Positions 12,401-25,200 of a DNA stretch of 64,000 bases are shown here, in pieces. Under the pieces are notes generated by a model. It was not told where the DNA came from. It did not search any database and saw only the letters and a list, made by a program, of their open reading frames with translations. Positions within the stretch are counted from its first letter, which is position 1; the number at the start of each line of letters is the position of its first letter. Both the position numbers and the translations under genes were made by a program. The DNA is from Centropus unirufus (Eukaryota; Chordata; Aves; Cuculiformes; Centropidae), in contig VYZI01000123.1 of NCBI GenBank assembly GCA_013397695.1, positions 1,845,206 to 1,909,205 on the forward strand, written 5' to 3'.

Positions 12401-13600
12401 TGACATGTTCCTTTTACTTGTATTCTAGCAGGGATTTTTATGTAAATTTTTAAATAAACCATGAAAACAAGTTTTTTTCAATGCTTCTGTTGCGATAGTT
12501 GCTTGCCTTGGCAATGTATCCCGTCACAGAGGTCATCTCCTTGGCTTGCTTTCTCACTTGTTACTGTGGTCAGTCTTTCACCTCCTGCCTGCTTTTCATA
12601 CATACTGTTGAACGAGTGCAAGGGGGAGTTCACTGAAACCCAAAACCAGTCTCATTCTGGAAATTAAGCAATCTTTCCTATACAATCTGCTTTCCCCATC
12701 TTTCACCCACATATTTTTTCCCTCCACCCTATCCTCAAAAATATTCCTTTAATTGCCTATTTATTTTTTAACTTACTGGAGATATTCTGTATCTTCAAGA
12801 GGGCAAATTCTCTTTAAGAGAAGGTAAGATAAAAGTATACTGCAGTAAGGAACCCCGGGAGCAAGGCCAAGGTGGATTAGACTATTCTTTCAAATGAAAT
12901 CTGTATAAGGAGATGTCGAGCTTTTCCTTTTGGAAAGGACTGAGCTTTCTTTTTCATTTTGCAAATGGGACTAATCTGTCTAAAAGAGTGAATCTTCATT
13001 CCAATTAAAAGGGGTACCTTCAAATGACTGTGTCTTATACGTACATGGAAATTTGACAAGCTCTTAAAAGGAGTTTCTTTCTGAGAAATATTCATCTATA
13101 CATAAAAATGGAGGTAGATTAAGAAGAGGTGAAGAGATTCAGAGAAAATAAAGGACTGCATTGCCATGTTGTTAACCTCTGACTCTGGCAAACTGCTACA
13201 AGCTGCTCATGGCATGAGATAAAGTCATGTTAAGTTATGGAGAGCCAATAAAAGGCAAGGTCATTACACCAGAAGCTGAAAGGGCAAATCATGTGAGTAT
13301 GTGTGTGTGCACATCTGGATGCATGAGCATGTTATATAGTCTTAATGTAGTATTGACTCAAATGGGAAAGGGCTGATTCTTCCTCACTCTGAACGTGCCA
13401 GGAGCTGGTTTTATAATATGCAGGGAAAGAGCTTATTAGTCATATACTTGTTTAAAGACTGGAACTAGCAGCTTTTTCATTTTCTTGAGATGAACTGGTA
13501 TCCTACAAAAGGGGGATGTTGTAATAGTAGACATATTACATCATATCACATTATTGATTAGATTGTATTTGGGAGCATTAATATGAATTGTAGCTTACAC
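6427..13600. other. Unassigned AT-rich DNA
   Basis: No gene, LINE, LTR or RNA gene could be supported over this 7 kb. Open frames do not exceed about 100 codons and do not resemble known domains. The 63-codon frame at 9210-9401 starts with TTG and has no flanking gene structure I trust. Scattered homopolymer runs are the only visible features. Confidence 0.5.
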
Positions 13601-14240
13601 ACTGGGTTTCCTCAGTTAGATACACATTGTGAAGATGAATGGCATGCTCCAGGAGTTAGGCAGGACCTGAAGCTGAACGACAGAGTTAATTTATGGCACA
13701 CAGTAGGACTGCAATGTCTGGAGTTCTCCATCAAGAGAAGAATCATTGGAATAATTTAACTTAAGGAAACTGAGCGTGCAACATGATCCTGGGGAGCTAT
13801 GCAATTAATGTTCTGTCTGCCACATTAAAGATTTACCACTGAGATAGTCCATTTGCATACAACATAGTCCTAGTGCCAGGAAAAGCTTTAGCTGCTTTCA
13901 CCACCCAGTACGGCACCAGACAGCAATAGTGAGATGCTGTTTTGATTCAGTTACTGCTCAGCTGTATATCAAACATGTTATAGAAACAGGCCTTGACTTC
14001 AACATGTTTGGTTTGGATCAGTGAATTTAGCACTTGCTGAGCTCTGGAATACAAATGATCAACCTATCTGTCTGAGCAGTTTCCCTGTTGGTGCCATCCT
14101 CTCACTGCCTATTGCTAATACAGTAATATGTATGCAGTGCACAGCATCCTATGTGACTGCCACTTGACAAAATGTGCCAGCTCATCATTGTCTCCAGACG
14201 AGACAGATTTATTATAATTCAATATGTTCCTCGTGAGCAC
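13600..14240. promoter_or_regulatory. Candidate conserved non-coding element (speculative)
   Basis: This stretch is less AT-rich than its surroundings, is free of repeats and contains an octamer ATTTGCAT (13851-13858), the classical POU-factor site, plus several TAAT-type cores (for example caattaatg around 13802-13810). That texture is typical of vertebrate developmental enhancers. I cannot show conservation from one sequence, so this is an inference from composition and motifs only. Confidence 0.2.
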
Positions 14241-15690
14241 TTTTTTCTGTTTTATGTTACAGTCTGCATAGCATTCAGAATAGTAACTACATGCTCTTCT
14301 GACATTGAATCAAAGAATTCTTGCATCTGAAAAAAATCATTTCCTTGGCTCTGACAGAAATTCACCCACAGAAATGCCTTTCTGTTGCTGAAAGTTAATA
14401 TGGTATTTCCCTGCCCAATCCCAAAATAAACAGTTTGTGAAGTAAAGCTAAGTGGAGTGATTTTTTTAAAAAAATGTGCTCGGTATTCAAAAACTGCAAA
14501 GCCATCATCTTGCTGCGTCGCAGTGCAGATAAAAACCTATTGCACAAGTGAATTAAATTATGAGACTCTAGATGCTTTTTTTTGTACTCGTAAAGTCAAA
14601 TAAGGCATAGCAAGAATCAAAGAAAGCTGGGCAGGACTAACAGCTGTTCTTGCTAAATTAAAGCTACTCTATATGTTGGGACTGTCACCTTATAATGGAA
14701 ATAGAAGTGTTTACAAGCAGTCCACATAGACTACTAAAAAATGCACAAGTTTCACACTTTTTAAAAGAATGGTGCTCTTTTGCAGTGGATCAATCATTTC
14801 AGTTGACTTCAGATGCCAGGATGACCTTTACAAAGTGGTATAGACAATAACATTGAATATACAATTCACCAAACGTGAATATCGGCACATTTTGGCTCAT
14901 GAATATTTACCATCAAGACTGCTGCTGACAGCATCTCAGCAGCCCTAATCTGCAGTCTGGCAGCCAGCCAGGCTTCCCATTTTACACAGACATAGCGAGG
15001 AATTCCAGCCCCACTGGCCAGGAGTGAGGGAAAGATCCTGGCATCCCAATTTGATTTGCACTCCATCTGTTAAAAAAAAATATAATTAAAAATCCTACTA
15101 AAAATTCTTTTATTAGAAGTAATAATGAAACTAGATTCTCTAGCAGGCACCACACCAAGGATCCCCTTGCAAAGTGGGGGAATGTCATAAGCAAATATTA
15201 CAATATTGGGCAAAAAGAGATTTTGCATTCCTTTGATGCTGCCCATAAGCAACCTCAACTTTAACTTGAACAAGCCACTCAACCTTTTTGGGTGTGGGGG
15301 ATCTAATTCCTTTCATGAATGTCAGATTTGCACATTTCCATCATGCATATCTGGATCAGGGTGACAACTGGTATTTGGGCTTCCCTAACAGTTGTTTCCA
15401 ATAACTACCACAATCACCACCCCTTTTATTCCCTAACCATGGTTCCCAGCCTGGAACTCATGGGACTGACCCACACAGCTCCCAGCTGGGTCACATCACC
15501 TAAGACCCTTGTTTGCGGATGACCAACCCTAAACAAGAGTCTGTCATTTCTCTGTTCGGTCTCTTCCCTTGTCTCACTGCTCATTTGCTCTTACTGTTAC
15601 ACGGTTTCTTCTCTTTATCACCCCGCTGTGTTGATAAGCGAGTAGATACCTTTCTTTTCCTACTCCAATGCACATGAAGGAGCACTGAGC
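14241..15690. other. Unassigned DNA
   Basis: No feature was recognised. The segment 14920-15060 is locally GC-richer and holds a minus-strand open frame (14866-15066) without a recognisable domain. A second minus-strand frame overlaps it, so I do not call either. Confidence 0.45.
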
Positions 15691-16060
15691 TAGTGATTAG
15701 CTCATTAACTAATCATTACATTTCATATTCAAAGTCCTTTCCCCCTTCTGAAGATTTTTGAGGGTTTTTTTTGCTGTCATCCCATTTTCCTTCCCCCTGC
15801 ACTGTTTTAACCTTCTTTTCATGAGCCATTTTGATTCTGTTCTTATTGCTCTCCTCTCTGAAGCCCAGATCTGGAGATGTCAGCTGAGACTGCACTTGAT
15901 TAGTGGGGAAATTACCTGCTGGCTGGGGCATAACAGTCTTACTGATGCATCTCAGCAAGGCACTTGCCTTTCTGAGAGAGCACCGAATTAGCTTGCCCCT
16001 GTGAGATCACACCTCAAGGTTCAGATCAGTTTTTGCCGCACAGCTAATTAGCCAGTTACT
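15690..16060. promoter_or_regulatory. Candidate homeodomain-site cluster / enhancer (speculative)
   Basis: Within about 370 bp there are several homeodomain-like cores: gattagctcattaactaatcatta at 15694-15718, gattag near 15898 and the perfect palindrome GCTAATTAGC at 16043-16052. The GC content is higher than in the flanks and there is no repeat. This is suggestive of regulatory DNA but unproven; short AT-rich cores also occur by chance in such a background. Confidence 0.2.
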
Positions 16061-18290
16061 GTCCATTTTTTTATTTCTACATGTTGTTTCTCCTACAAAG
16101 AAAATATTCTGCATTGCTCTTTATTAAATTTCATCCTATTGATTACAAACCCTTTCTCTAAATTTATCAATATTTCTTTTATATCTTAACTTGTATCTTT
16201 CTTCCCCCTCAGGTTACTGTAATCACATTTAACTTTGTATCAGTGTTTTAAAGTATATTTTCTATTATGAAAATATTACATCTTACAATCATGATCAAGT
16301 GAAATATCAACTGGTAATAGATCCATCTGATTCCTCATTTGATTTCTCCTTCTTTTTTTTTGGCAAAGAGCTAATGATAACTCCACAATTTTTCAAGCTG
16401 CTGTTTATCTACTCTACACTAATTTCACCCATCCATGTCTTCCTAATTTTTATGTGCAAGATCATATCAGCAGGTTAACTGAAACCAAAATAAATATCTC
16501 TTGTTTTCCTCTACCTGCTAGACTGATTAATCAACCGGGAAGTAAATGAAACCAGTTTTGCCCTTTTATCCACATAGTCATATGTTTGGATGTTCACAGA
16601 CATATTATATCTTTTTTTCTTTTTTTTTCCTAATGCTTTTCTGGTCAGTGGTAGGTTACTATCTTAAAGGCTAAAACTTGTCCTCTCCTTTAGAACAGGT
16701 TATTTTTGCCATTCTCTAATCTCCAGCTATCTCTTCTCTGAAGTGTCAAATGCACAAAATACTCCATCTGGTTCAACCGATGCTTTAAGATTAACATCAC
16801 TAGCTTATTTATAATTCATATAAATATTCTCTAACTTGGTGATCTGTGTTTTTACCTGTATTCTCACTTGCTTTTTGAAATTATATTAAAACTCAATTCA
16901 CAATCAGTAGTTTCAGAGGACTGAAAAACTGAATGTTATACTCTTCTCTGTCACTCATCTGTGTATGTTACCTGTATAACAGTAGATCTTAACTGTGAAT
17001 CCTTCTGATTAACGGTGTCAAAGGCTGAGGTAACATTTTAAAACATCACTACTAACATGCCTTGACTTAGTCCAGAATAGGACTATGGGAAAGTTATATA
17101 AACCTTTCTGATACTAAATGAGCTAGTTTTTCCCAAGGCACACATGAATTTTAAAAATTAATGGTTTAAAATGTGCTTTAAAATTGGTAGTTTTATTAGA
17201 GGAAGGAAAGAAAATGTTATACATAACAGGGCAGTAAACAATAGCCAATTCTGAAAGTACAGGTTTATTACTTTGTAATCATTGGCTTCCACTAGATATG
17301 AATCTAGATCCTTCTGCAGCAGCATCACATCTACCACAATAAGTAAATCCTGTTGGGAAGTAAGATCTGATTTAAGCTGCCACTGGTCTTGCAGTAACTC
17401 CTGTTCCTCAAATATTTCCCTGTTTTCAGTCCTGGTCCTGCCAGCTGGACATTTCTCTCCCTACCCTGCAATCCTTCCCTGGTAGCTGTGCCTCACCACT
17501 CCACACACTGCTAGCTGGATTTTGAATGTTAGGTTTGGGGGGTTTGTGGGTTCTTCTTTCAGAACTACCAGTGAGAAAAGTAAATGTTTAGTGTTTTTCT
17601 TTACAGAGAGAGATTCCTCCAACTTTTCATAAAAGGCAAAGAAAAAGAAACCTCAAACCTAAAGGTTTTAAATTTTGTTTTAAAAAAAATTCTTGGTGGC
17701 ATTACTCGCTTCCTTCCTAATACTGCACCTGTTATAATACTCAATTAAATTGATGTAAAATAAAAGCAGTGATTATAATATCCTCGTATTAATTATACTT
17801 ATCATTTTGCTTTTGCCCTGGCCAACTAAAACAGCTCAGAATTATTAAAGTTTAAAATGTTTGAATCCGTCAGTCCACTTCAAACAAGTCAAAGACAAAG
17901 GATATTTGGCAGAAATGTCATGAGAAATTAAATTAGCTTGGATGGGCAATAGATTAACAATGGCTCTTTTGGAATGCCTTTTTCCACAAGAATCACCAAA
18001 ATGTGTGAAAAAACAAATTAAACTCTGAAGCAAACTTCTGAGGTCAGATGTGACTATACAGTACATAATACAAGCACAACAAGGTTAGGGGACATGAAAT
18101 ATCATAGACAGCTAGGTCAAAAACAGAACTCAAGAAGTTCCACTACCAGCTCCTGCTTGAACCACTGGAACATTACACATTTCTTGGTTTTGTAATTTGC
18201 TTGTGCAAATAAATTGATCCTTTGGGATTGATTTGTTTCTCACGTATGTCCTGATGCTTAAACAAGAAAGTATCCAGGATGTTCTTCCAG
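16061..18290. other. Unassigned AT-rich DNA
   Basis: Pyrimidine-rich and AT-rich sequence with no gene or recognisable repeat. The frame at 17282-17485 shows no domain. Confidence 0.5.
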
Positions 18291-18415
18291 ATAGAATCAT
18301 AGAATCACTAGGTTGGAAAAGACTTCCAAGATCATCACGTCCATCCATACCTGTCTACCACTAAACCATATCCCTAAACACCTCATCTACCGTTAAACCA
18401 GGTTGCTCAAGAGTC
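18291..18415 (-). mobile_element. CR1 LINE 3' tail, antisense
   Basis: The segment opens with two copies of atagaatc (the inverted CR1 terminal 8-mer) followed by ggttggaaaagacttccaagatcatc, the reverse complement of the conserved CR1 3' untranslated end. Homology fades near 18415. It is a heavily 5'-truncated insertion of a few score bases, the commonest CR1 form in birds, and has no coding content. Confidence 0.9.
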
Positions 18416-20188
18416 CTTTCTGGAGAGAGCCCACATTTTCCCTAGTCTTCTTTTTACCATTGACATACCTATAGAACACTTTATTCAAGAAAGTGCGTAT
18501 TTGCAATATATCCGCAGTACTCTATATTGAAAGACCTTCTTCAGGTTAAAGAAAGCCGTACTAAAACTTGCTACTTTGCAAAATATCACACTAGCCATAT
18601 CCTGTAGCTTCAATAGGTCATTTAATTTGCTGTATACATCTCTACTGGAATGCACTGAAATGCTCCTTTAACTTTCAGCTAATTTCTTTCCAGCACAAAT
18701 AAGGGCAGAATCAGTTTAGTTTAGAGATGGCTTTAAGCCATCATGACGTCTTGTGAATCAGGCATTATCTGAGTCAGGATGATCTGACTACCAACTAAGA
18801 AGCAGAAGAGGATAGGGTCATAGAGAGAATATATCCATTTTTGTCCTCCACATCGAAGCCTCTGGGAACACAAGCCCAAAATTTCTCTTACTATGCTCAC
18901 AGATCCTCCACATATACAGTGGTGGGGTTTTTTTCTGAACAAGTTGTTAATTATAAGTTTAACTCTGAACTGATTCTCCTTATTTATTATCAACAGATTT
19001 TGCAGCAATCGTCTAGCTTTTCTCTGGCAAGAAAATTATTATAGCAACCTACTGCTTAAATTGTGTCTCCGTGTATTTAGAAGGAAAAGAAGGCTATAGC
19101 TCTACATTAACCTCTTCCCCTTTACCACTTCTTAACAAAAAGATTCGTACATTTGATGCCCAACATTGTGAGTTTTCCTCCATTTCTCAGCATAGTTGAT
19201 CAGAATCCTGTAAAAATGTATTTGGCACACAGGCTTTCAGAGCAAGAGAGATGATGCTACCAAGCCCTACCAGTACCGAATAGCGTGTCCTTTTCTCCCC
19301 TGCAGGCACAAACAGTATTCCCTCCCCTCAGGTCCAGCCAGCAGGAAATGTCTCATATCTCCATGGCAGTATATGTCTTGTGATGTGATCACATCAAATA
19401 TATGTGAAGTCCTTACTCAGTTTAGAGCAGTATTTTCCTCGTGCTTAGCACACAGGTCACCTTGCCAGAGTAACTACTACATGAGTATGACCGATTCTCT
19501 TACAGTACTTATAAATTAAGATTGGGTCCATTTCAGTGGAAGCAGAAATTGAGGTATTTCTTTCCTGAGGTAAAATACTTAGATTTTCATTTAACTTATA
19601 CATTTGATACTGCTGATAAAGAAATTGATTTTTTTTGTGATTCCTTTTCTCACATATCCACTAAAAAAGGGACAGAGAATATCGTGAGTATGTTACAGAA
19701 CTTAAAGTAATAGTAAGTTCTTGTTGAATTGGCAAAATAAGAAAGTGGGTTGCAGGAGGTGAATACACAGCAGTGCTGCGGTGTTCACATCCACTGAACT
19801 ACTTTTAGCAGCACAGACTTACTTGGCCTGTTATCTAGAAGTATTTATAATAAAGAGTCTGACATTCTTTAGACATACCAACTGTGAGTGGAAACAAGTA
19901 TTTTTAGAGAACTTTAATGCGCATTTATTATACTACAGTAGTATTACTTAACCTTTCACCTAGAACACTGGAAATTTATTTAATCATATATTTCATACTG
20001 TATGTATGCCATCTAATGGTAAATAAGAATAATTTGTATTGTCTCAAATGGAGCAGTATTCAGCTACTTCTTGGCAGTATTTTTTATCTCTTTTTCAGCC
20101 TCTTTCCTCTCAGTACAGTGTGACCGTATACTTCAGAGAGATGAAATGACAGCTTATTCTTTGCAACTTATATGGTTTTATTCCCTCT
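18416..20188. other. Unassigned DNA
   Basis: No gene or repeat was recognised; short open frames on opposite strands overlap each other at 18733-19044 and show no domains. Confidence 0.5.
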
Positions 20189-20878
20189 TGTCACAGTTTA
20201 GCCCCACCTGGATAAACTTTCAGCAGCTAAGACCTTGCAATTGAGCTTTCAAATCCCTCTCCTGCCCCACTGCACAGGAGAAGGGTAGAGGGAAATGAGA
20301 GGAAAAAGACTTACAGGTTGGAAACTAGAACTACAGCTTTTATAAAATTATAATAATAATGAAAATAATTAGAAAGTAATAAAATATATACAAATATATG
20401 AGATCGCACCTCCACCTTATCCATCACCACAAATGCTGCAGAGCAGACGCAAGGGAATGGGTCCATGGCTAGGAGGGAACTCGACTCAGAAACTGCATTC
20501 AGGAACACATGGATCTAGGCTTGGGAGCAACCAGACAGACAGGGTTCTCACTAGATATTGGTCATAGCAGAAGTGAACGAGACCCTCTAGATCTCTCAAG
20601 TGTGTACCCAGTATGGCATTTATGGGATGGAATACTCAGCTGGTCAGTTTAGGGTCACCTGCCCTACTCGCTCCTCTTCGCAGGCGTGGCCCTCATTCAC
20701 CAGCCTGAGGGTGGCCTTGGTTAAGTATAAGCATTGACCTTTTCTCAGACCCTGTATTATCACTCTGGGAGAAGAACACTGCCTCAAAAACATGCAGTTA
20801 GATTTCAGAAAAAAAGCAGTTATTTACAACAAAGGAGTTAGTCACAAAACTGGCTCTAATTTACCTTAAACCACAACA
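20189..20878 (-). mobile_element. Solo LTR of an ERVL-like endogenous retrovirus, copy 1
   Basis: The unit begins TGTCACAGTTTAGCC and ends ...CCACAACA, giving the TG...CA termini of an LTR, about 690 bp. It is collinear with a second copy at 37456-38154 from end to end; for example both contain gaggaaaaagacttacagg (20298 and 37561) and gagggaactcgactcagaaa. Layout and terminal motifs resemble avian ERVL-type LTRs as I know them. On that basis the sense strand is minus, with a TATAAA/ATTAAA-type signal near 20336-20345. Flanking 5-mers cctct and cttct differ by one base and may be the decayed target-site duplication. No gag, pol or env is found on either side, so it is a solo LTR left by recombination. 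It does not encode protein. Confidence 0.75.
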
Positions 20879-22105
20879 CTTCTCTAAGATGTGCTTTAGA
20901 AAAAAAGTCTAGATTGAAAAGAGGCAATAGTGTGCTGCACTGCAGAGGAACAAGCTTCCTTGAGGAATGACCTGAGGGATTCAAATAGAAGGCATCCTTC
21001 TAGTAATTCTGTGTCAGGCTGCACTGGTCATAAACCAACATAAGCTGGGAAATTCAGCACTTCAGCAGCAATGGAAACCAAAATACTCCTGAGGAACTAG
21101 GAATTCAGAATTATAATATACTCTTATTTTTGTAAATTCCAGCCAGAGCTCTATTTTACTTCATTTCTACTTCAGATTAATCTGGAGAAGGGGAAATACT
21201 AAGTTCAAGTTGGTTGTCTTTTCTACCACAAAAAAAAACATCTTTGTTTTGCTGCTGTAATGACTTTAAAACCTCCGGTTTTATTTTATTAATTTATCAT
21301 GTCTTTATAAAATTTTGAAATTATTTCTGCAAAGAAATCCTTTCAGCATGTTACGATATTTTAAGATGATATTAAGAACTCAGTTTTCCCTTTCACTTTC
21401 CCCAGTATAAATTTAGAATTATGCTCATATGAGATTCACATGAATATCTTAAATCAATAAAAAAATAAATAAATGTATTATTCTAATGGTCACTAAAATT
21501 AGACTATGAATGGTCTGTGGAACACATTCTATTCCTTATCTAGCCATAGCAGCAATGTTCCCCAAATAATGCAACTAAGTGTAAATTAATTCTCTCCTGT
21601 AGAAATCTGTCACTTTATATTTTCTTAAGAAATATTGCTGCTCATTTACAATGATGAATGCCATAAGTATTCAACATTTATGCAGCTGTAAAGACTTGGG
21701 GATTGTCTTTATTATTTAGCTGTCTAAAAAGTCTAGATTTTTAGCATTTTAGTATAGTAGTCACATCTACAAATTCTTCAGGTAATTTTCGCTGTCATTA
21801 CAGACCACTGTGAATGAAGATATATTTTTAAAATATTTTACATTTAATATTTTTAACATTTTCTTCTTTAGCATATTTTTATCTTTTAAGAATGTTTTCT
21901 CTTTGTAGCTGTGTTGTCACTTCATGACATCTTCTTTAGAACAAGCTTCCTACAAGACAGGTGAGACATGATAGCTGTCTTTAGCTGTGGAAGCTGTTGC
22001 TCAAACACAATAATAGTTTTCACTACACATAGAAGAATAGAAAAGATACAAATTACTTAGATTGCAAACTTTTTTTTAAAATTAGTTCAAACAAAAACCA
22101 TAATA
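20879..22105. other. Unassigned AT-rich DNA
   Basis: No gene and no known repeat were recognised between the LTR and the weak CR1-like fragment. Confidence 0.5.
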
Positions 22106-22205
22106 GAGCATTGGAACAGCCTGAGAAGTTGATGGGAATCTCCACCATAGAGGACTACACAGACAGGTTAGGCAAACATTGCAAAGAATACCTATGAACT
22201 TAAAA
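22106..22205 (+). mobile_element. Possible very old CR1 fragment
   Basis: The run gcattggaacagcctgagaag followed by gggaatctccaccatagagg resembles the CR1 segment around the conserved 'ggctgcccagggaggtggtggaatctccat' region near the end of ORF2. Similarity is short and degraded and no 3' terminus is present, so the call is tentative. Confidence 0.35.
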
Positions 22206-25200
22206 TGCCTTTGAGATCATTCAATCCTTACCATCCTTCTTTCATTTTTTTACCTAGTTTACGTGTTTATGTGAATCAGTCCCTATTTAGTAACCTGTAA
22301 AAAAAAACAAAAGCAAATGGATGGGTGTGTGGATGTGTGGATGGACAAATAGATAATGCCTGCATATTGCTGGATTTCAGACAGTAAACTCTAAACTACA
22401 GGATCTCTCTTAACTCCTGTCTCATGAGATTAAGTCATTTACTTTAACTATGCTTCAAATCCCAGTCTCTAAAGTAAGATGATAATAATTTATTTTTCTC
22501 CTTTCAAGAAAATTGCATGTTTATGTTGATCTTTGGCAATCTAAAATTATGTTCTATCAGGTGGGAATATTTGTACTATAACAATTTCATGCTATTAGGC
22601 ACAAAAACTAAATACCGTGATAGTTGTATGTTATTGTTATCTGATAATTTACAGTTCTGTAAATATGAAGAAAATAATGATATGTACAGAATTATTTTAC
22701 CCATAAACAGGCAATGTTTGGGTAAAATATTTCAGTAGCAAGTTCTGGAAAGAATAAACTTGTTACTCAGACATTGAAGATAATCTGTAGATCTAATTTT
22801 TTAGACAAGTTAATTTGTATTTTTCCATCATTTGTGAAAGGCGTGAAAAGACCTCTGACCCAAAGGGAAACAAATCTGAGACTACCGAACATATTTTCTG
22901 TCATTTGAAAACAGAAATATCATTACTGTCAATAAAACTACAGCTGCAGCAAACGTCTGCCAGACATTTGCTCTCAGTTGAAAAAAGCCAGTTCAGATTA
23001 TGAGTTTAGAGCATTAGCCTTTCCTGCCAGGGAGACCTGGGCTGTTGGCTTTATTATTCAGTGCTTGCTCTCATCTATAATTCCTTCAATCTATGAGATT
23101 TCACGAAAAATTAACTCTGAAAGAACTGGAAAAAAAATTAATTCTTGCAATGAACTTTTTCTGTTAACTAGCATGAAGAAGATATTTGCATGTGGAAGAG
23201 AGGGAGGGGTAATGGGCTCTCTAGTAACGGTAGGAAAATATAAGGTGCACTTTTCACAACAAAGTTATTTCCTAAAGAAAAGTCAAATAGTTTGCAACCA
23301 GAACCATTTTCCCTTCCAGATAAAATTAGTCAACTAACTTAACTGAGAATGGACATCAGGTCAAAATGCATTGGATTGAAGAGCACAGTAAAACCTGGTC
23401 CTCCTACTATTTATCATGGTTTTACTATATATCGCTATTTTCTTTTTTCATGATAATTTGGAATTAGACAAGCCTTCGCTTAGGCCAGCATCTCATGTTC
23501 AAAAATAAAAAATAGTGGACGATTAGGGAGGAATATAAGAAACAGACAGGCATTCAATGACATATTTCGTGCTAAAATCTCTCAGCTTCCTGGAAACTGC
23601 ACTTTAGAGAATGTCTGCACTAAATGTAATACTCTTGTGTTCAACACTTTTGATGGATTTTTTTTTTTCCTCCATTGATTTTTTCATGGGTTTTTTGGAA
23701 TCCAATTTTTTTGTATTTTTACTTCAGCTCGGTTCTTTTGCAGCCTTGTACAGAACTCTTTTTTGTTAATGCATAGAATTAGTATGGTGTATATATTTGT
23801 ATTCATTGTTGTTCGTCTTAATGGGCACGGCATTGAAATGTAGCCTCCTTTCTGCTAGGGAGTAAATAAAATAAATGGGAGTTTGGTAAGACAATATAAA
23901 AGTAAGAATGATCAGAAAAAGACTTAAAGCAAATATCAGGATGCTAGAGCCCTGATTTCCACATGAGACACTTTTATGGATACCTATCATTCCTGGACAG
24001 AACTGCCAACACCACAATTATGTTAAACTTAGCTGCCTTTGTGTCTTTCTCAAGACAGCACATTTCACAACTGTAAATATGTGGGCACCTAACCCCACTC
24101 AGCATTGTTGCCTTTTTTCTTCTGCATTTCACATCTTCATTGCAATATCAGACTAAATGTTTTCTTTTGGCAGATATTCCATAGCTGAGTTTGCTTGGGG
24201 AAATTCACAGTATCTCTCATGGCCTTTGCAGGGTGGGAAGGGGAACAGAAAGCCAGCTGTGGTTTTTCACTGAGTCATGCTTGTGTGATCCCAGAGATGG
24301 ACTTGCTAGAAATTTTCAAATCAGATTTAGTGTTTAGTCACTGACATATCAATGCAGCACGGCCAAACCTATAGAGATCCCTTTTCCAGCTGAGAAGATG
24401 CTGTTGTGTTGATGCTGTTGGATAACTGGTACTTTGTTTTGGGTAAAAAAAAAGCTTAAACATTGCATTTTAAATGAAATCAAGATGGAAGTCGTTTATG
24501 AATTTATTGATGCTGTTAGCCAGCATTCAGAGAGTTGTACATTTAGGATAGGTATCAGCAATATGGAAGATAAACCCATTACCTCATGGTGAAGCTGGTG
24601 GTCAGTGCCAGGCTCACACTGATGTGAGGGCCAGGATGCCCTAGGGAGGCTGTGCTGCATGGCCACCCCAAAGCAGGCCTCACCTACCCCCTTGCCCCCA
24701 CCATTTTCTTCCTGAGGTCTCTCCTTCCTATACAAATCTCCACAGATCCTTTATAACATATTTCAAGCTGATTTTTTTGTAGAATTTTATTGGTACACCC
24801 CTAGTTACTGTTTAATTTCACAAATGTCCAGCTTAAGGAAATTCTGTATTTTTTCATTTCCTTTTGGCATCATTCTTTTGTGGGAAAAGCCCTTCTCTGA
24901 ACAAGCAGCAGAGGAGCTCTCCACACACCCAAGAAGGATTTACATTCACTCTGATTGAGCAGGTCACATTATCAAGAGGAGGGCACACAATTTTCTACAA
25001 TACTTCATTATATCAGCTTGGATAGACTGATCACTATAGATTTGTTCTTATGCTACTTAAAATAAAGTAGCATAAAACCATGTTTTCCACATACTTCCAT
25101 AACATAGATGTTTTCAAGTAAGTGCTTTCAGAAAGGAAACACTGCCAGAAAAGCTGTGCAGTGTATACCAGCTCAAGCCAAATCATGGTATATATTCGTT

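Noticed and set aside
22978..23337. 119-codon plus-strand frame
   Set aside because: No domain, no signal peptide pattern I trust and no flanking gene structure; lengths like this occur by chance over 64 kb.
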